Below are positions 7,119 to 14,532 of a DNA stretch of 22,164 nt, piece after piece (positions within the stretch are counted from its first letter, which is position 1; every line of letters begins with the position of its first letter). The position numbers were made by a program, and so were the translations under genes. The stretch covers positions 26,623-48,786 of the forward strand of contig MNTV01000033.1 in assembly GCA_001917175.1 (NCBI GenBank), read 5' to 3'. This stretch comes from Azospirillum sp. 51_20. Its GTDB lineage: Bacteria; Pseudomonadota; Alphaproteobacteria; RF32; CAG-239. The notes below the pieces were generated by a model. The model worked only from the letters and a program-made list of their open reading frames with translations, was not told the origin of the DNA and did not search any database.

Positions 7119-8216
7119 CAAGCCTCCTTGCGGTTTTTTTGTAAACCAGCAGCGAAAACAAAAATCCGAGCAGCAGCAGAAACAGCGAACTGGTCAGCGC
7201 GTTTTGCCAAATGGTGCCGGCCAGAAATTCGCTTTTGATGAAGCTGACGTAATGAGTCGGCGGCAGCAGCTTGGTCAGCCAGCGGAAAAACGGCGGCATT
7301 GAAAGGATCGGAAAGACAACGCCGGACATCATCAGCGCCGGCAGAAAGCCGATGATCAGCGAGGCCATGCTGGCCAGCAGCTGGTCGCGCAGAAGGCTGG
7401 ATATGATCAGCCCGATGCCGAGCGAAGCGTACAAAAACAAAGCGCTGACGATAAAAAGCACCCAATAGCTGCCGCCAAACGGCAGGCCGAAGACAAAGAT
7501 AATGACAAACATGCTGAACGTAAGCGACAACATGCCGACGACAAAATAAGGAACATATTTGCCGATGACAATATGAATCGGACGAATGTTGGCAGCAAGC
7601 AGCGCTTCCATGGTGCCTCGTTCCCATTCGCGGGAAACGACCAGCGCGGTCAGCAGAATGCCGATCAGCGTCATGGTAACGGCCAGCGAACTCGGCACCA
7701 GCGCCCGTCGTCCGTCGGCGTTCTGATTGTACCGATAGCGTGCCTGCACCTCGACGGCGGGAGAAGCCGCCGTGGCAAATCCGCTTTTTTGCAGCCAGCC
7801 GGAAACAATTTGATTGACGTAGTTTTGCGTATGGCTCACCTGATTGATGTTGGCGCCGTCGGTAATAAGCTGCAGGGAGGCGTCTTTACCGGCCGCCAGC
7901 CGCCGCGTGAAATCCGACGGAATGGTAAGCGCGCCCTGAATTTTTGCGCGGGTAAGGTCGGCCTGCATTTGTTTTCTGTCGTCGTAGCGTACGGCGGTAA
8001 TAAAACGGTTTTGTCCGAAGGCGCCGGCCAGTTCCTCGGTTGCCGGGCTGCCGTCGTCGTTTTTGATGCCCAGCCGGACGTTGGCAAAATCGAGGTTGAT
8101 GCGTAGGCGTAAATAAACAGCAGCAATGTCGGCAGCACAAAGGCGATGATCAGGCTGGAGGGGTCGCGGATAATCTGCAAAAATTCCTTTTTGATAAATG
8201 CAAGGGTAATACTCAT
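7111..8216 (-). pseudogene. ybhS: ABC-2 permease (YbhS-like) with a one-base frameshift
   Basis: The gene starts at ATG 8214-8216, overlapping the ATPase stop as ATGA. It encodes MSITLAFIKKEFLQIIRDP and the first membrane helix, then leaves frame at about 8098-8099. The original frame resumes as NLDFANVRLGIKNDDGSP and runs intact to the stop at 7111-7113. It includes the VVSREWERGTMEALLAANI motif and the C-terminal helix block. The total length is one base short of a whole number of codons. The family pattern (GYAxSLD, here YAYAS-NLD) fits loss of one base in the serine codon. No other damage is seen, so a recent mutation or a sequencing error is more likely than old decay. If real, the pump would lack one permease half. 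Confidence 0.82.
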
Positions 8217-9718
8217 GCGGTTTGTTCCCCCTGTTGCAAAATGATGTTGACGAAGGCTTCTTCCAGCGTGCGGGCGCCGGTTTCGTTTTTCAGTTCCGCC
8301 GGGGTGCCGGTGGCAATGGTCCGGCCGCGGTAAAACAGGCTGATACGGTCGCAGAATTCGGCCTCGTCCATAAAGTGAGTGGTGATCAATACGGTGACGC
8401 CTTTGCGGGCAAGCGAAACGATATGATTCCAAAATTCGCGCCGGGTGATGACGTCAACGCCCGAAGTCGGTTCGTCGAGAAACAGCACCGGCGGGTTATG
8501 CATGACGGCGCAGGCCAGCGACAGCCGCTGTTTGTAGCCGAGCGGCAGTTCGCTGGCGTCGCTGTCAAGATAACGCGCAAAGCCGAAAATTTCGGTCATT
8601 CGTTCAACCGCTTCCTTTCCCTCCCGGCCGAAAAGTCCGTAGGCGCCGGCAAAAAATTCAAGATTCTGGCGAACGCTCAAGTTCGGGTAAAGCGAAAACT
8701 TCTGTGCCATGTAACCGAGATGGGCGCGCGCCGCCGAAGCGTTCCGGACGATGTCCGTTCCCATGATGCGGGCGGTGCCGGACGTGGGTTTGGCCAGGCC
8801 GCACATCATTTTGAAAGAAGTCGATTTGCCGGCGCCGTTGGGACCGAGCAGACCGAAAATTTCACCTTTGCGGATATGAAAGGTGTTGTTTTTCACCGCG
8901 TAAAAATCGCCGTAACGTTTGACCAGATCAAGCGCTTCGACCGTGTATTCGCATTTTGCCGGCGGCATCGAAAAGTTTGCGGCGACCGGCGATTCCTTTT
9001 GCTCATAGCCGCCCGTCAGCTCGATTACCTTTTCTTCGAAACGGCGGCTGTCGGGCGCCAGGTCGCCGGGCCGTCCCTGATAAATGATCCGCCCTTTGTC
9101 AATAACGATCACGGTGTCAAATCCGTGGGCTTCGTCCATATAGGCGGTGGACCACAACACCGTTGCCTTGCCGCCGGCCGCGCTTTTAACCATTTTTAAA
9201 AGTTCCCGGCGGGAAACTGGATCGACCCCGACCGAAGGTTCGTCAAGCAGGATCAGTTCGGGGCTGCCGGCCAGCGCGCAGACCAGTCCCAGCTTTTGTT
9301 TCATGCCGCCGGAAAGCTTTCCCGCAAGCCGTTCCTGAAAGGCGCTGAGACCGGCAAAGGCAAGCATTGCGGAAAAATCGCGGCCGATGTTTTTCAAATC
9401 GGCGTAAAACTCCAGATTTTCCCGCACCGTCAGGTCTTCGTAAAGGCCGAACTTTTGCGGCATGTAACCGATTTTGGCGGAAAGCCGTGCCTTGTCCTTC
9501 ACCGGATCCAGCCCGCAGACGGAAAGGCTGCCGGCGTCCGGCAGCAGCAGTCCTCCGATCAGCCGGAGAAGGGTGGTTTTGCCGGCGCCGTCGGCGCCGA
9601 TCAGACCGACCGTCTGCCCTTTTTCAATCGTCAGCGACAGATGATCGACGGCAGTCGTTTTGCCGCCGGCGAAAGTCTTGACCAGATCCTTTGTTTCAAT
9701 GCAGTTTTTCGCCGTCAT
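8213..9718 (-). CDS. ybhF: Tandem ABC transporter ATPase (YbhF-like)
   Basis: About 501 residues with two fused nucleotide-binding domains that power the exporter. The first domain has Walker A GADGAGKTT, signature LSGGMKQK and Walker B LILLDEPSVGVDP. The second has GPNGAGKST, LPLGYKQR and VLFLDEPTSGVD. The degenerate LPLGYKQR signature is usual for the second half of YbhF-type proteins. I chose the start at ATG 9716-9718 (MTAKNCIE) because GGAG lies about 7 bases upstream; an in-frame ATG at 9742 is less well placed. The gene overlaps the adaptor gene by 23 bases and the permease by four (ATGA). Confidence 0.88.
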   Translation of the reverse strand: MTAKNCIETKDLVKTFAGGKTTAVDHLSLTIEKGQTVGLIGADGAGKTTLLRLIGGLLLPDAGSLSVCGLDPVKDKARLSAKIGYMPQKFGLYEDLTVRENLEFYADLKNIGRDFSAMLAFAGLSAFQERLAGKLSGGMKQKLGLVCALAGSPELILLDEPSVGVDPVSRRELLKMVKSAAGGKATVLWSTAYMDEAHGFDTVIVIDKGRIIYQGRPGDLAPDSRRFEEKVIELTGGYEQKESPVAANFSMPPAKCEYTVEALDLVKRYGDFYAVKNNTFHIRKGEIFGLLGPNGAGKSTSFKMMCGLAKPTSGTARIMGTDIVRNASAARAHLGYMAQKFSLYPNLSVRQNLEFFAGAYGLFGREGKEAVERMTEIFGFARYLDSDASELPLGYKQRLSLACAVMHNPPVLFLDEPTSGVDVITRREFWNHIVSLARKGVTVLITTHFMDEAEFCDRISLFYRGRTIATGTPAELKNETGARTLEEAFVNIILQQGEQTA

Positions 9719-10571
9719 CGCTTTTCTCCGCGTGTTCGGCATAAATTTTTACCGTCGTCGGCATTCCCTGTTTCAAAAAACGGTCGGCATCGTCGACATA
9801 GATGTTGAGGCGGTAAACCAGATCGGTTCGCAGTTCTTCCGTCTGTACGGTTTTGGGGGTAAATTCCGCCACCGGGGAAATGTAGCCGACATGTCCGCGG
9901 TAATGTTTTCTTTCACCGGTTGCCGGGTCGATGCCGTCGGTGACGATGACTGCCTTGCTGCCGTAATCTACGCGGCCGAGCTTGGGTTCCGGCAGGTAAA
10001 CGCGGATCCACAAAGGTTCGGTTTTGGTTACGGTATAAACCGGCTGTCCGGCGGAAACGGTAGCGCCGGGCTCCTGAATACGGGAACTGACGATGCCGTC
10101 TGCCGGCGCGTATATTTTGGTGTATTCAAGCTGGTTCTTTTCATAACGTCCGGCGCTTTTGGCCGCTTCGACGGCGGCGGCCGCTTCGTCGCGGGCGTTG
10201 GCATAGGAAATGCAGCTTCGTTCGGAAGAAATTTTCTGCTTGCACAGGGGCAGGTTGGTTTCAAGCAGCGAAACCGCTTCCCTCAGCTGTGCTTCGCATC
10301 GTTTGATTTCCGCCAGCGACTTTTCGTATGTCCGGCGATAGTCTTCGTCGTCGAGCGCGGCCAGCAGATCGCCTTTTTGGACCCGTTCGCCTTCTTCAAA
10401 AAACATTTCCTTTAACGTTCCCGGTACCCGGAAGCTCATGTCTACCTGGCGGATGTCAACGTTGCCGTAAAGAGTGATCACGCCGTCATCGTCTTTTTTG
10501 CCGGCAGTCAGCAGGAAAAAGGCGGCGACCGCTGCGGCGGCAGCAATCAGAATTGTCGGAATCTTTTTCAT
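9696..10571 (-). CDS. ybhG: HlyD-family membrane fusion protein (YbhG-like)
   Basis: A 291-residue periplasmic adaptor that would link the ABC pump to the outer membrane. A single N-terminal anchor (about residues 5-23) is followed by a first half-lipoyl segment (VPGTLKEMFFEEGERVQKGDLL) containing the usual G-x-V-x-x-G-D turn. A helical hairpin of about 70 residues, a second lipoyl half (IYAPADGIVSSRI, GATVSAGQPVYTV) and a beta-barrel domain complete it. GGAGG lies about 7 bases before the ATG. Its start overlaps the regulator's stop (ATGA). It holds the same operon position as ybhG in E. coli. Confidence 0.88.
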   Translation of the reverse strand: MKKIPTILIAAAAAVAAFFLLTAGKKDDDGVITLYGNVDIRQVDMSFRVPGTLKEMFFEEGERVQKGDLLAALDDEDYRRTYEKSLAEIKRCEAQLREAVSLLETNLPLCKQKISSERSCISYANARDEAAAAVEAAKSAGRYEKNQLEYTKIYAPADGIVSSRIQEPGATVSAGQPVYTVTKTEPLWIRVYLPEPKLGRVDYGSKAVIVTDGIDPATGERKHYRGHVGYISPVAEFTPKTVQTEELRTDLVYRLNIYVDDADRFLKQGMPTTVKIYAEHAEKSDDGEKLH

Positions 10572-11194
10572 TTTTGCCTCCTTGCCTGTTCCAATATGGC
10601 GTCGCAGTTTTCCTCAATGTGTTTTTTTATCTCATTCAGCAGTTCCGGCGTATACTGTTTGATTTTCATCCGCCGCAGCAGGGCTTCCTTGTGGATGCGG
10701 AACATCACCGCCTGGCCGAACAGGGTATGGGTCAGGATAAGCACCTGCGGGCTGTTTTCGTCCGCGCCTGTTTCCTGTGCCGCCAGTCGGGAAATCTGCC
10801 GGTGCGCCGGCTCCAGAATGTTTTGGTAAATTTTGTCGTAAACGGACGACGGACTGATGATTTCGTTGATCATCAGCCGGGCCTGCACGTCGGAAATTTT
10901 GTCGCCGCACAGAAAATCGAAGAAACGGCCGATGACGGTTTTGACGTTTTCCCGGGGATTGTCCGCGGCCGGTGCCCCGTTTCCCGGCACCGACAACAGG
11001 TTTTGTCTGACGGTGTCAATCACTTCGTCGATCACCGCCTCGTACAGTTTTTGTTTGGAACCGAAATAATAGCTGATGGCGCACAGGTTTACGCCTGCCT
11101 GCCCGGCCAGTTCGCGGGTGGAAACGCCTTCCGTGCCGCGGCTGGCAAACAGTCGGGCGGCGGTTTTTAACAGCTTGGCCTTGGTGTTTTTCAT
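10568..11194 (-). CDS. TetR-family regulator (CecR/YbiH-like)
   Basis: A 208-residue repressor at the head of the efflux operon. The N-terminal helix-turn-helix is clear: STRELAGQAGVNLCAISYYFGSK, preceded by LLKTAARLFASRG. The longer C-terminal ligand-binding domain resembles the CecR type. I give the start at ATG 11192-11194 (MKNTKAKLLKTAARLF) because the domain begins there and GGAAAGG lies upstream. Two further in-frame ATGs with equally good sites at 11257 and 11320 come from a 63-bp duplication and would add 21 or 42 residues. Its stop overlaps the adaptor start (ATGA). It probably represses its own promoter through the palindrome at 11436-11465. Confidence 0.85.
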   Translation of the reverse strand: MKNTKAKLLKTAARLFASRGTEGVSTRELAGQAGVNLCAISYYFGSKQKLYEAVIDEVIDTVRQNLLSVPGNGAPAADNPRENVKTVIGRFFDFLCGDKISDVQARLMINEIISPSSVYDKIYQNILEPAHRQISRLAAQETGADENSPQVLILTHTLFGQAVMFRIHKEALLRRMKIKQYTPELLNEIKKHIEENCDAILEQARRQK

Positions 11195-11320
11195 TGGTTT
11201 TTCCTTTCCGACAGCCGGGCGGCGGTTTTTAACGGTTTGCGCCTCGGTGCCTTTCATTGGTTTTTCCTTTCCGGCAGCCGGGCGGTGGTTTTTAAAGGTT
11301 TGCGCTTCGGTGCCTTTCAT
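11195..11320 (-). repeat. Two tandem 63-bp copies of the regulator's start region
   Basis: Bases 11195-11257 and 11258-11320 are near-identical 63-bp units. Each contains a GGAAAGGAAAAACCA-type ribosome site followed by ATG and codons for MKGTEAQT. A third, diverged copy of about 45 bases is the true 5' end of the regulator gene (to 11194). The unit length is a multiple of three, so all three ATGs are in the same frame with no stop between them. Confidence 0.9.
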
Positions 11321-11405
11321 TGGTTTTTGTTTTTCATTTTGAACGAAGCTTTTCCGGCGATGTTGGCACAGTGGCAGCCGGAACATTCTCCGAAATTATA
11401 AAATA

Positions 11406-11465
11406 ATCATAGCACAATCTTAAAATTAAGTCAATCGTTTGAAATATTTTTAAAAACGTCAAACG
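11406..11465 (-). promoter_or_regulatory. Promoter and palindromic operator of the efflux operon
   Basis: Read on the minus strand, TTGACT (11429-11434), a 17-base spacer and TATGAT (11406-11411) form a good sigma-70 promoter. Just upstream, CGTTTGA and TCAAACG (11436-11442 and 11459-11465) are a perfect inverted repeat with a 16-base AT-rich spacer, the likely site for the TetR-type regulator. Transcription would start near 11399, so all three in-frame ATGs of the regulator are on the message. Confidence 0.7.
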
Positions 11466-11704
11466 CTTTTGAGGATGCAAATAGGCGGAAAAACAGATGA
11501 TTGGCAAAGAAAAATCAAATCGTAAAAATTTTCTTTCGACTTGCGCAACTCGGCTCGGTTTTACGTCGGCTCTTAGCCGGGCAAGTTGGATGATTGCGCC
11601 GGTAGCAGCATTTTTTTCTTAGGGACGGCAGGGAGCTTTTAATGAAATAAAGGCTCAATTGATATAAACGCAGCTTTTTGAATACCGTTTTTTATTTAAT
11701 TATT
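11466..11704. other. Intergenic region with inverted repeats
   Basis: No gene is seen. A GC-rich patch at about 11547-11590 contains CAACTCGGCT facing AGCCGGGCAAGTTG, which could fold. CGCAGCTTT (11669-11677) is complementary to AAAGCTGCG (11707-11715) across a 29-base AT-rich loop at the 3' end of the next minus-strand gene. Neither has a clear T-run, so I do not call a terminator or a small RNA. Confidence 0.4.
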
Positions 11705-11905
11705 TTAAAGCTGCGGTTTTCCGTCTTTTTGTTTCTTCCCGTATTTTGTCCGGTCTGCACCAAATTTGCCCTTCGGAGAAATCGACGGGGCGTATGAAGC
11801 TTTACAAATGAACATGTCTTCCAAGTTTTCGGAATGTTTGCCGATGCCGATAACCTGACAATGACGGTCGTTTTTATAAAGTTTATAGATTGCGTGGGCT
11901 GTCAT
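11705..11905 (-). CDS. DUF1653-like small protein with divergent C-terminus
   Basis: A 66-residue protein. The first half, IYKLYKNDRHCQVIGIGK then HSENLEDMFICKASY, resembles the DUF1653 pattern YrHyKG...V.GiArHSEtlE.mVvYralY. The second half (SPKGKFGADRTKYGKK) does not show the family's WVRP...MF block, so it may be truncated, frameshifted or a different branch. I chose ATG 11903-11905 because GGA lies about 9 bases upstream. The frame stays open back to 11974 (TTG) but the extra residues do not fit the family. The function of DUF1653 is unknown to me. Confidence 0.5.
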   Translation of the reverse strand: MTAHAIYKLYKNDRHCQVIGIGKHSENLEDMFICKASYAPSISPKGKFGADRTKYGKKQKDGKPQL

Positions 11906-11980
11906 AATAAAAAATCCATGGTCTGACGGCTCGTAAAAAGCTCTGAAAAAATACATTTCTGTCAGGTGAGGCAAAATAAA

Positions 11981-12013
11981 AAAAAGGATGCGGCATTAAG
12001 CAGCATCCTTTTT
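11981..12013 (-). terminator. Rho-independent terminator, probably bidirectional
   Basis: AAAAAGGATGC (11981-11991) pairs with GCATCCTTTTT (12003-12013) around an 11-base loop. It lies 26 bases beyond the stop of the outer-membrane protein gene on the minus strand and has A/T runs on both sides. Confidence 0.85.
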
Positions 12014-12038
12014 TTGTATCCGTCGGCGGGACGTTTTA

Positions 12039-12608
12039 TCAGAAACGATAACCGATACCCGCGCGAACAGAAAGATTGTCATAATATATATACCCCCCCC
12101 CCGTATTGGATTTGGGGAACATATAGCTGACATCTACATTGACGAACAGTCTTTTGCTGATCGCAATGTTGGTTCCGGCTTTGAGACGCCAGTGGAACAG
12201 GTCTTTTTCAAAGACGTCATGCCCGCAATGGTTGTTGTCTGCCCCTTCCAACACCGTACTGCCCCAATTTATCCAGGAACTCATGAGGTAAACCTCATAT
12301 TTCTTTTGGAAAGTATGAGCCAGACCGAAAGACGGGCTGAAGTACAGCATTTGTTTGCGCGAGAAAGAAGCCCCCGGATCAATCCAGCTGCCGCCGATTT
12401 CAAACTCTGCTCTCAGAAAGTAACAGTTAAGTCCGATCGCGGCACCATAGATTGGCGCGGGTTCCAGAACGTTTGCTCCGGCATAGACAATAGCGCTCGC
12501 TTTGATTGCATCGTCTGCCCAATAATTGTTCTCACTTGCGCTTTGCGCGGATACACTCATAGCTGAAAAGCACATGGCTGCAGCTAAAACTGAAAAATAA
12601 TTTCTCAT
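12039..12608 (-). CDS. Outer-membrane beta-barrel protein, putatively phase-variable
   Basis: A 189-residue protein of unknown specific function. A signal peptide (MRNYFSVLAAAMCFSAMSVSAQS, likely cut after SVSA) precedes alternating polar/hydrophobic strands rich in Tyr, Phe and Gly. The chain ends in GIGYRF, with the terminal Phe typical of proteins inserted by the BAM machinery. At codons about 169-171 the coding strand has ten consecutive Gs (12093-12102). Gain of one G would give a stop within a few codons. Loss of one G would replace the last strand and the terminal Phe. A TATAAT -10 lies about 30 bases upstream. It stands alone between two terminators. No family is recognised beyond the small OmpA/OmpW-like barrel look. 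Confidence 0.75.
   Translation of the reverse strand: MRNYFSVLAAAMCFSAMSVSAQSASENNYWADDAIKASAIVYAGANVLEPAPIYGAAIGLNCYFLRAEFEIGGSWIDPGASFSRKQMLYFSPSFGLAHTFQKKYEVYLMSSWINWGSTVLEGADNNHCGHDVFEKDLFHWRLKAGTNIAISKRLFVNVDVSYMFPKSNTGGGYIYYDNLSVRAGIGYRF
12093..12102 (-). repeat. Poly-G tract (10 G on coding strand)
   Basis: Ten uninterrupted Cs on the plus strand, followed on the coding strand by TATATATATT. It encodes Thr(part)-Gly-Gly-Gly inside the outer-membrane protein. Homopolymer G/C tracts of this length slip during replication and are a common basis for phase variation of surface proteins. Confidence 0.9.
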
Positions 12609-12637
12609 ATGGCTTAATAATTTGGTATTCTGTTTTC

Positions 12638-12665
12638 ATTATAGAATATATTACGCAAAAGTAAA
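12638..12665 (-). promoter_or_regulatory. Likely promoter of the outer-membrane protein gene
   Basis: On the minus strand a perfect TATAAT (12638-12643) lies about 30 bases before the ATG. A weak TTTACT (12660-12665) about 16 bases upstream could serve as -35. Confidence 0.5.
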
Positions 12666-12807
12666 TCGAAAATTGACAAAAAGGTTGCCGCAAACCGAAA
12701 AGGTGAAAAGTTTTAGATATTTAGTCTACTATTAAATGATATTGCAAAAAATAACAAATTAGAAGTGTCTTATATTTTGAAAGAATCGGCGGCGTTTTTT
12801 TCGGCAA

Positions 12808-12846
12808 AACAAAAATGTCCTTCTTTAACGGAAGGACATTTTTGTT
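12808..12846 (-). terminator. Strong bidirectional terminator
   Basis: A 16-bp perfect stem pairs AACAAAAATGTCCTTC (12808-12823) with GAAGGACATTTTTGTT (12831-12846) around a seven-base loop. A T-run on each side makes it usable from both directions. It lies just after the stop of the small lipoprotein gene. Confidence 0.88.
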
Positions 12847-12860
12847 AAAAGCGGGCGAAT

Positions 12861-13010
12861 TTATTTGCCGCAGGGGCTGACCAGCTCGGAAAGGGAGATG
12901 ACGCCAAGCAGGTAATCGTTGGTGCAAACTCTTTGGCTGCCGATGGTTCCGCGGGTGCCGGTGCAGGCGGACAAGGCCAGCAGTACGACGACGAGAGCTA
13001 ATTTTTTCAT
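12861..13010 (-). CDS. 49-residue lipoprotein of unknown function
   Basis: A very small gene with clear signals. The ATG (13008-13010) follows AAAGGA by about 8 bases. The peptide begins MKKLALVVVLLALSAC with lipobox LSAC (Cys16), then a short mature part of 34 residues, TRGTIGSQRVCTNDYLLGVI..., with two further cysteines (29 and 47) that could form a disulfide. The stop is TAA at 12861-12863 and a strong terminator follows. It would be anchored in the outer or inner membrane. I recognise no family; the size is like entericidin-type lipoproteins, but the sequence is not. Confidence 0.75.
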   Translation of the reverse strand: MKKLALVVVLLALSACTGTRGTIGSQRVCTNDYLLGVISLSELVSPCGK

Positions 13011-13041
13011 ATTTGTAGTCCTTTTTGTTAGTTTTTGTAAA

Positions 13042-13057
13042 GTGTCATTTCTGACAC
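13042..13057 (-). promoter_or_regulatory. Palindrome upstream of the small lipoprotein gene
   Basis: GTGTCA (13042-13047) and TGACAC (13052-13057) form a perfect inverted repeat with a four-base spacer, about 32 bases before the start codon. A TATAAC-like -10 lies just upstream on the minus strand. It could be an operator at the transcription start. The cognate regulator is unknown. Confidence 0.4.
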
Positions 13058-13112
13058 ATCAAATGTTATATAAGCGGCGGGTAAAAAGCAAACCAAAATT
13101 TCGGGCGGGGGA

Positions 13113-13721
13113 TTATTTTGCCGCTTCCGGCATCCACTCAATGATGCCGTCCGTTTTTTGCTGTTGCCGCCATCTGACAAAATCATCGTAGTTTTCGATC
13201 CCGTCGCGAAGAACCGCCATATAATATTCTATGCCGGCAATCTTTGCGTCGTCCGGCGTTTCGTATTTCAGCCGCAGGATGGTTTTTCTTTCTTCGGCGC
13301 CGGCGGCGGCATTGATCCGGTCGGCAAATTTTTCAAAGTAACCGTCCCAGCGGCAGCCCTCCGCCATATGGATCATGTCAATCTGCCAGGTGTTTCCGTC
13401 ATCACTTTGATACCATGCGTGCCATTCCAGACAGGCGTCTTCTTCTGCTGTCAGGTTGACGTATTCCGTTTTGACGATTCGCGGATTTTCCGCCAGCCGC
13501 GTCATTGCCCGAAAGCTTTCGTCCACATTGAGTCGCGATGTGTAAACATGAAAATCTATGTCCCGGTGTTTCATCAACAGGCCGGTTTTGAGCGAACCGA
13601 TCAGGTTGATTCTGGCGCCGACGCTTTGCCAGCAGCCGATGACGTTGCTTTGCTCAATGACGCGAAAGGCCTGTTGCCGGTTTTCGGCCGCCAGTTTCAG
13701 TATTTTTTCCGTCGTTTCCAT
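13113..13721 (-). CDS. Nucleotidyltransferase-fold protein of unknown substrate
   Basis: A 202-residue cytoplasmic protein. The ATG (13719-13721) follows AGGAGGAG by about 7 bases. The sequence carries the minimal polymerase-beta nucleotidyltransferase signature: IGS at 41-43, ten residues, then DID at 54-56 (HRDIDFH), and a third acidic strand WQIDMIH with Asp115. These are the residues expected to bind the metal ions and nucleotide. The C-terminal half is helical and rich in charged residues (YETPDDAKIAGIEYYMAVLRDG). Similar proteins in gut bacteria have sometimes been labelled 'phosphoglycerate mutase family', which the motifs do not support. It is monocistronic and divergent from the flavoprotein gene. 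The substrate is unknown. Confidence 0.68.
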   Translation of the reverse strand: METTEKILKLAAENRQQAFRVIEQSNVIGCWQSVGARINLIGSLKTGLLMKHRDIDFHVYTSRLNVDESFRAMTRLAENPRIVKTEYVNLTAEEDACLEWHAWYQSDDGNTWQIDMIHMAEGCRWDGYFEKFADRINAAAGAEERKTILRLKYETPDDAKIAGIEYYMAVLRDGIENYDDFVRWRQQQKTDGIIEWMPEAAK

Positions 13722-13839
13722 TTTCTGCTCTCCTCCTGTTGACGGCGGCATTATAAACGGTTTATCATACCGGGCAATTGAAAAATCCGTCCGGCGGAAT
13801 AAATAAAAGTACGGTCGGAAAATGCAAACGGAGAAAAAA

Positions 13840-14466
13840 ATGAAGGTATTGATGATAAACGGCAGCCCCAACGAACACGGCTGCACCGACACGGCTTTGA
13901 AAATCGTTTCCGGCGCGTTGGCGGAAGACGGCGTCGAAAGCGAAACCGTCTGGCTCGGCAACCGCGCCGTGCAGGACTGCATCGGCTGCGGCGCCTGCCG
14001 GAAGCTGAACAACCGTTGCGTGTTTGACGACGACATTGTCAACCGCATTTTGGAGAAAGCGGAGCAGGCCGACGGTTTCGTTTTTGGTTCGCCGACGTTT
14101 TATGCGCATTCAAGCGGCCGGATCCTGTCGGTTCTTGACCGGGTGTTTTATGCCGGTTCGTCCGTTTTTGCCGGCAAACCCGGTGCCGCCGTCGTTTCCG
14201 CCCGCCGGGCGGGCACCACCGCCAACCTTGATGTCATCAACAAATATTTCATGATCAGCCGTATGCCGGTTGTCAGCAGCTGTTACTGGAACATGGTGCA
14301 CGGCAACAAGCCGGAAGAAGTCTGGCAGGATAAGGAAGGCGTGCAGATCATGCGCATTTTGGGGCACGAGATGTCATGGCTGTTAAAATCGATTGAAGCC
14401 GGCCGGAAGTCCGGTCTTTCCCGGCCGGAACCGGAAGAGAAAATCCGTACCAATTTTATCCGTTGA
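13840..14466 (+). CDS. NADPH-dependent FMN reductase / iron-sulfur flavoprotein-like
   Basis: A 208-residue flavodoxin-fold oxidoreductase. MKVLMINGSPNEHGCTDTAL is the usual beta-strand and phosphate-binding loop for FMN. A compact cysteine motif, C-x2-C-x2-C-x6-C (Cys47, 50, 53, 60 in DCIGCGACRKLNNRC), resembles that of iron-sulfur flavoproteins, so it may bind a 4Fe-4S cluster and pass electrons from it to FMN. GSPTFYAHSSGRILSVLDR is the second FMN-contact region. I chose ATG 13840 because GGAG lies 7 bases upstream; the ATG at 13822 would add six residues. The electron partner is unknown. Confidence 0.8.
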   Translation: MKVLMINGSPNEHGCTDTALKIVSGALAEDGVESETVWLGNRAVQDCIGCGACRKLNNRCVFDDDIVNRILEKAEQADGFVFGSPTFYAHSSGRILSVLDRVFYAGSSVFAGKPGAAVVSARRAGTTANLDVINKYFMISRMPVVSSCYWNMVHGNKPEEVWQDKEGVQIMRILGHEMSWLLKSIEAGRKSGLSRPEPEEKIRTNFIR

Positions 14467-14480
14467 ATGCCGGCGTAAGA

Positions 14481-14511
14481 AAAAGCTCCCGCAGATTTTG
14501 CGGGAGCTTTT
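14481..14511. terminator. Bidirectional terminator between flavoprotein gene and trpS
   Basis: AAAAGCTCCCGCA (14481-14493) pairs with TGCGGGAGCTTTT (14499-14511) around a five-base loop, with A and T runs at the two ends. It serves the two convergent genes. Confidence 0.9.
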
Positions 14512-14532
14512 CCGTTGGCGGAATTTTTCCGG

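Noticed and set aside
7886..8432. Separate small genes around the start of the YbhS-like permease
   Set aside because: They are fragments created by the one-base frameshift and by out-of-frame reading of the ATPase 3' end.
8222..9808. Long plus-strand open frames opposite the ATPase and adaptor genes
   Set aside because: They mirror well-supported minus-strand genes, lack ribosome sites and have no domain motifs. They arise from GC-rich codon use.
11521..11620. A small RNA in the GC-rich patch upstream of the efflux operon
   Set aside because: Inverted repeats are present, but there is no clear promoter or T-run terminator and no recognised RNA family.
12661..12720. A plus-strand promoter from TTGACA at 12674
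   Set aside because: No -10 hexamer occurs at a workable distance and no plus-strand gene follows.
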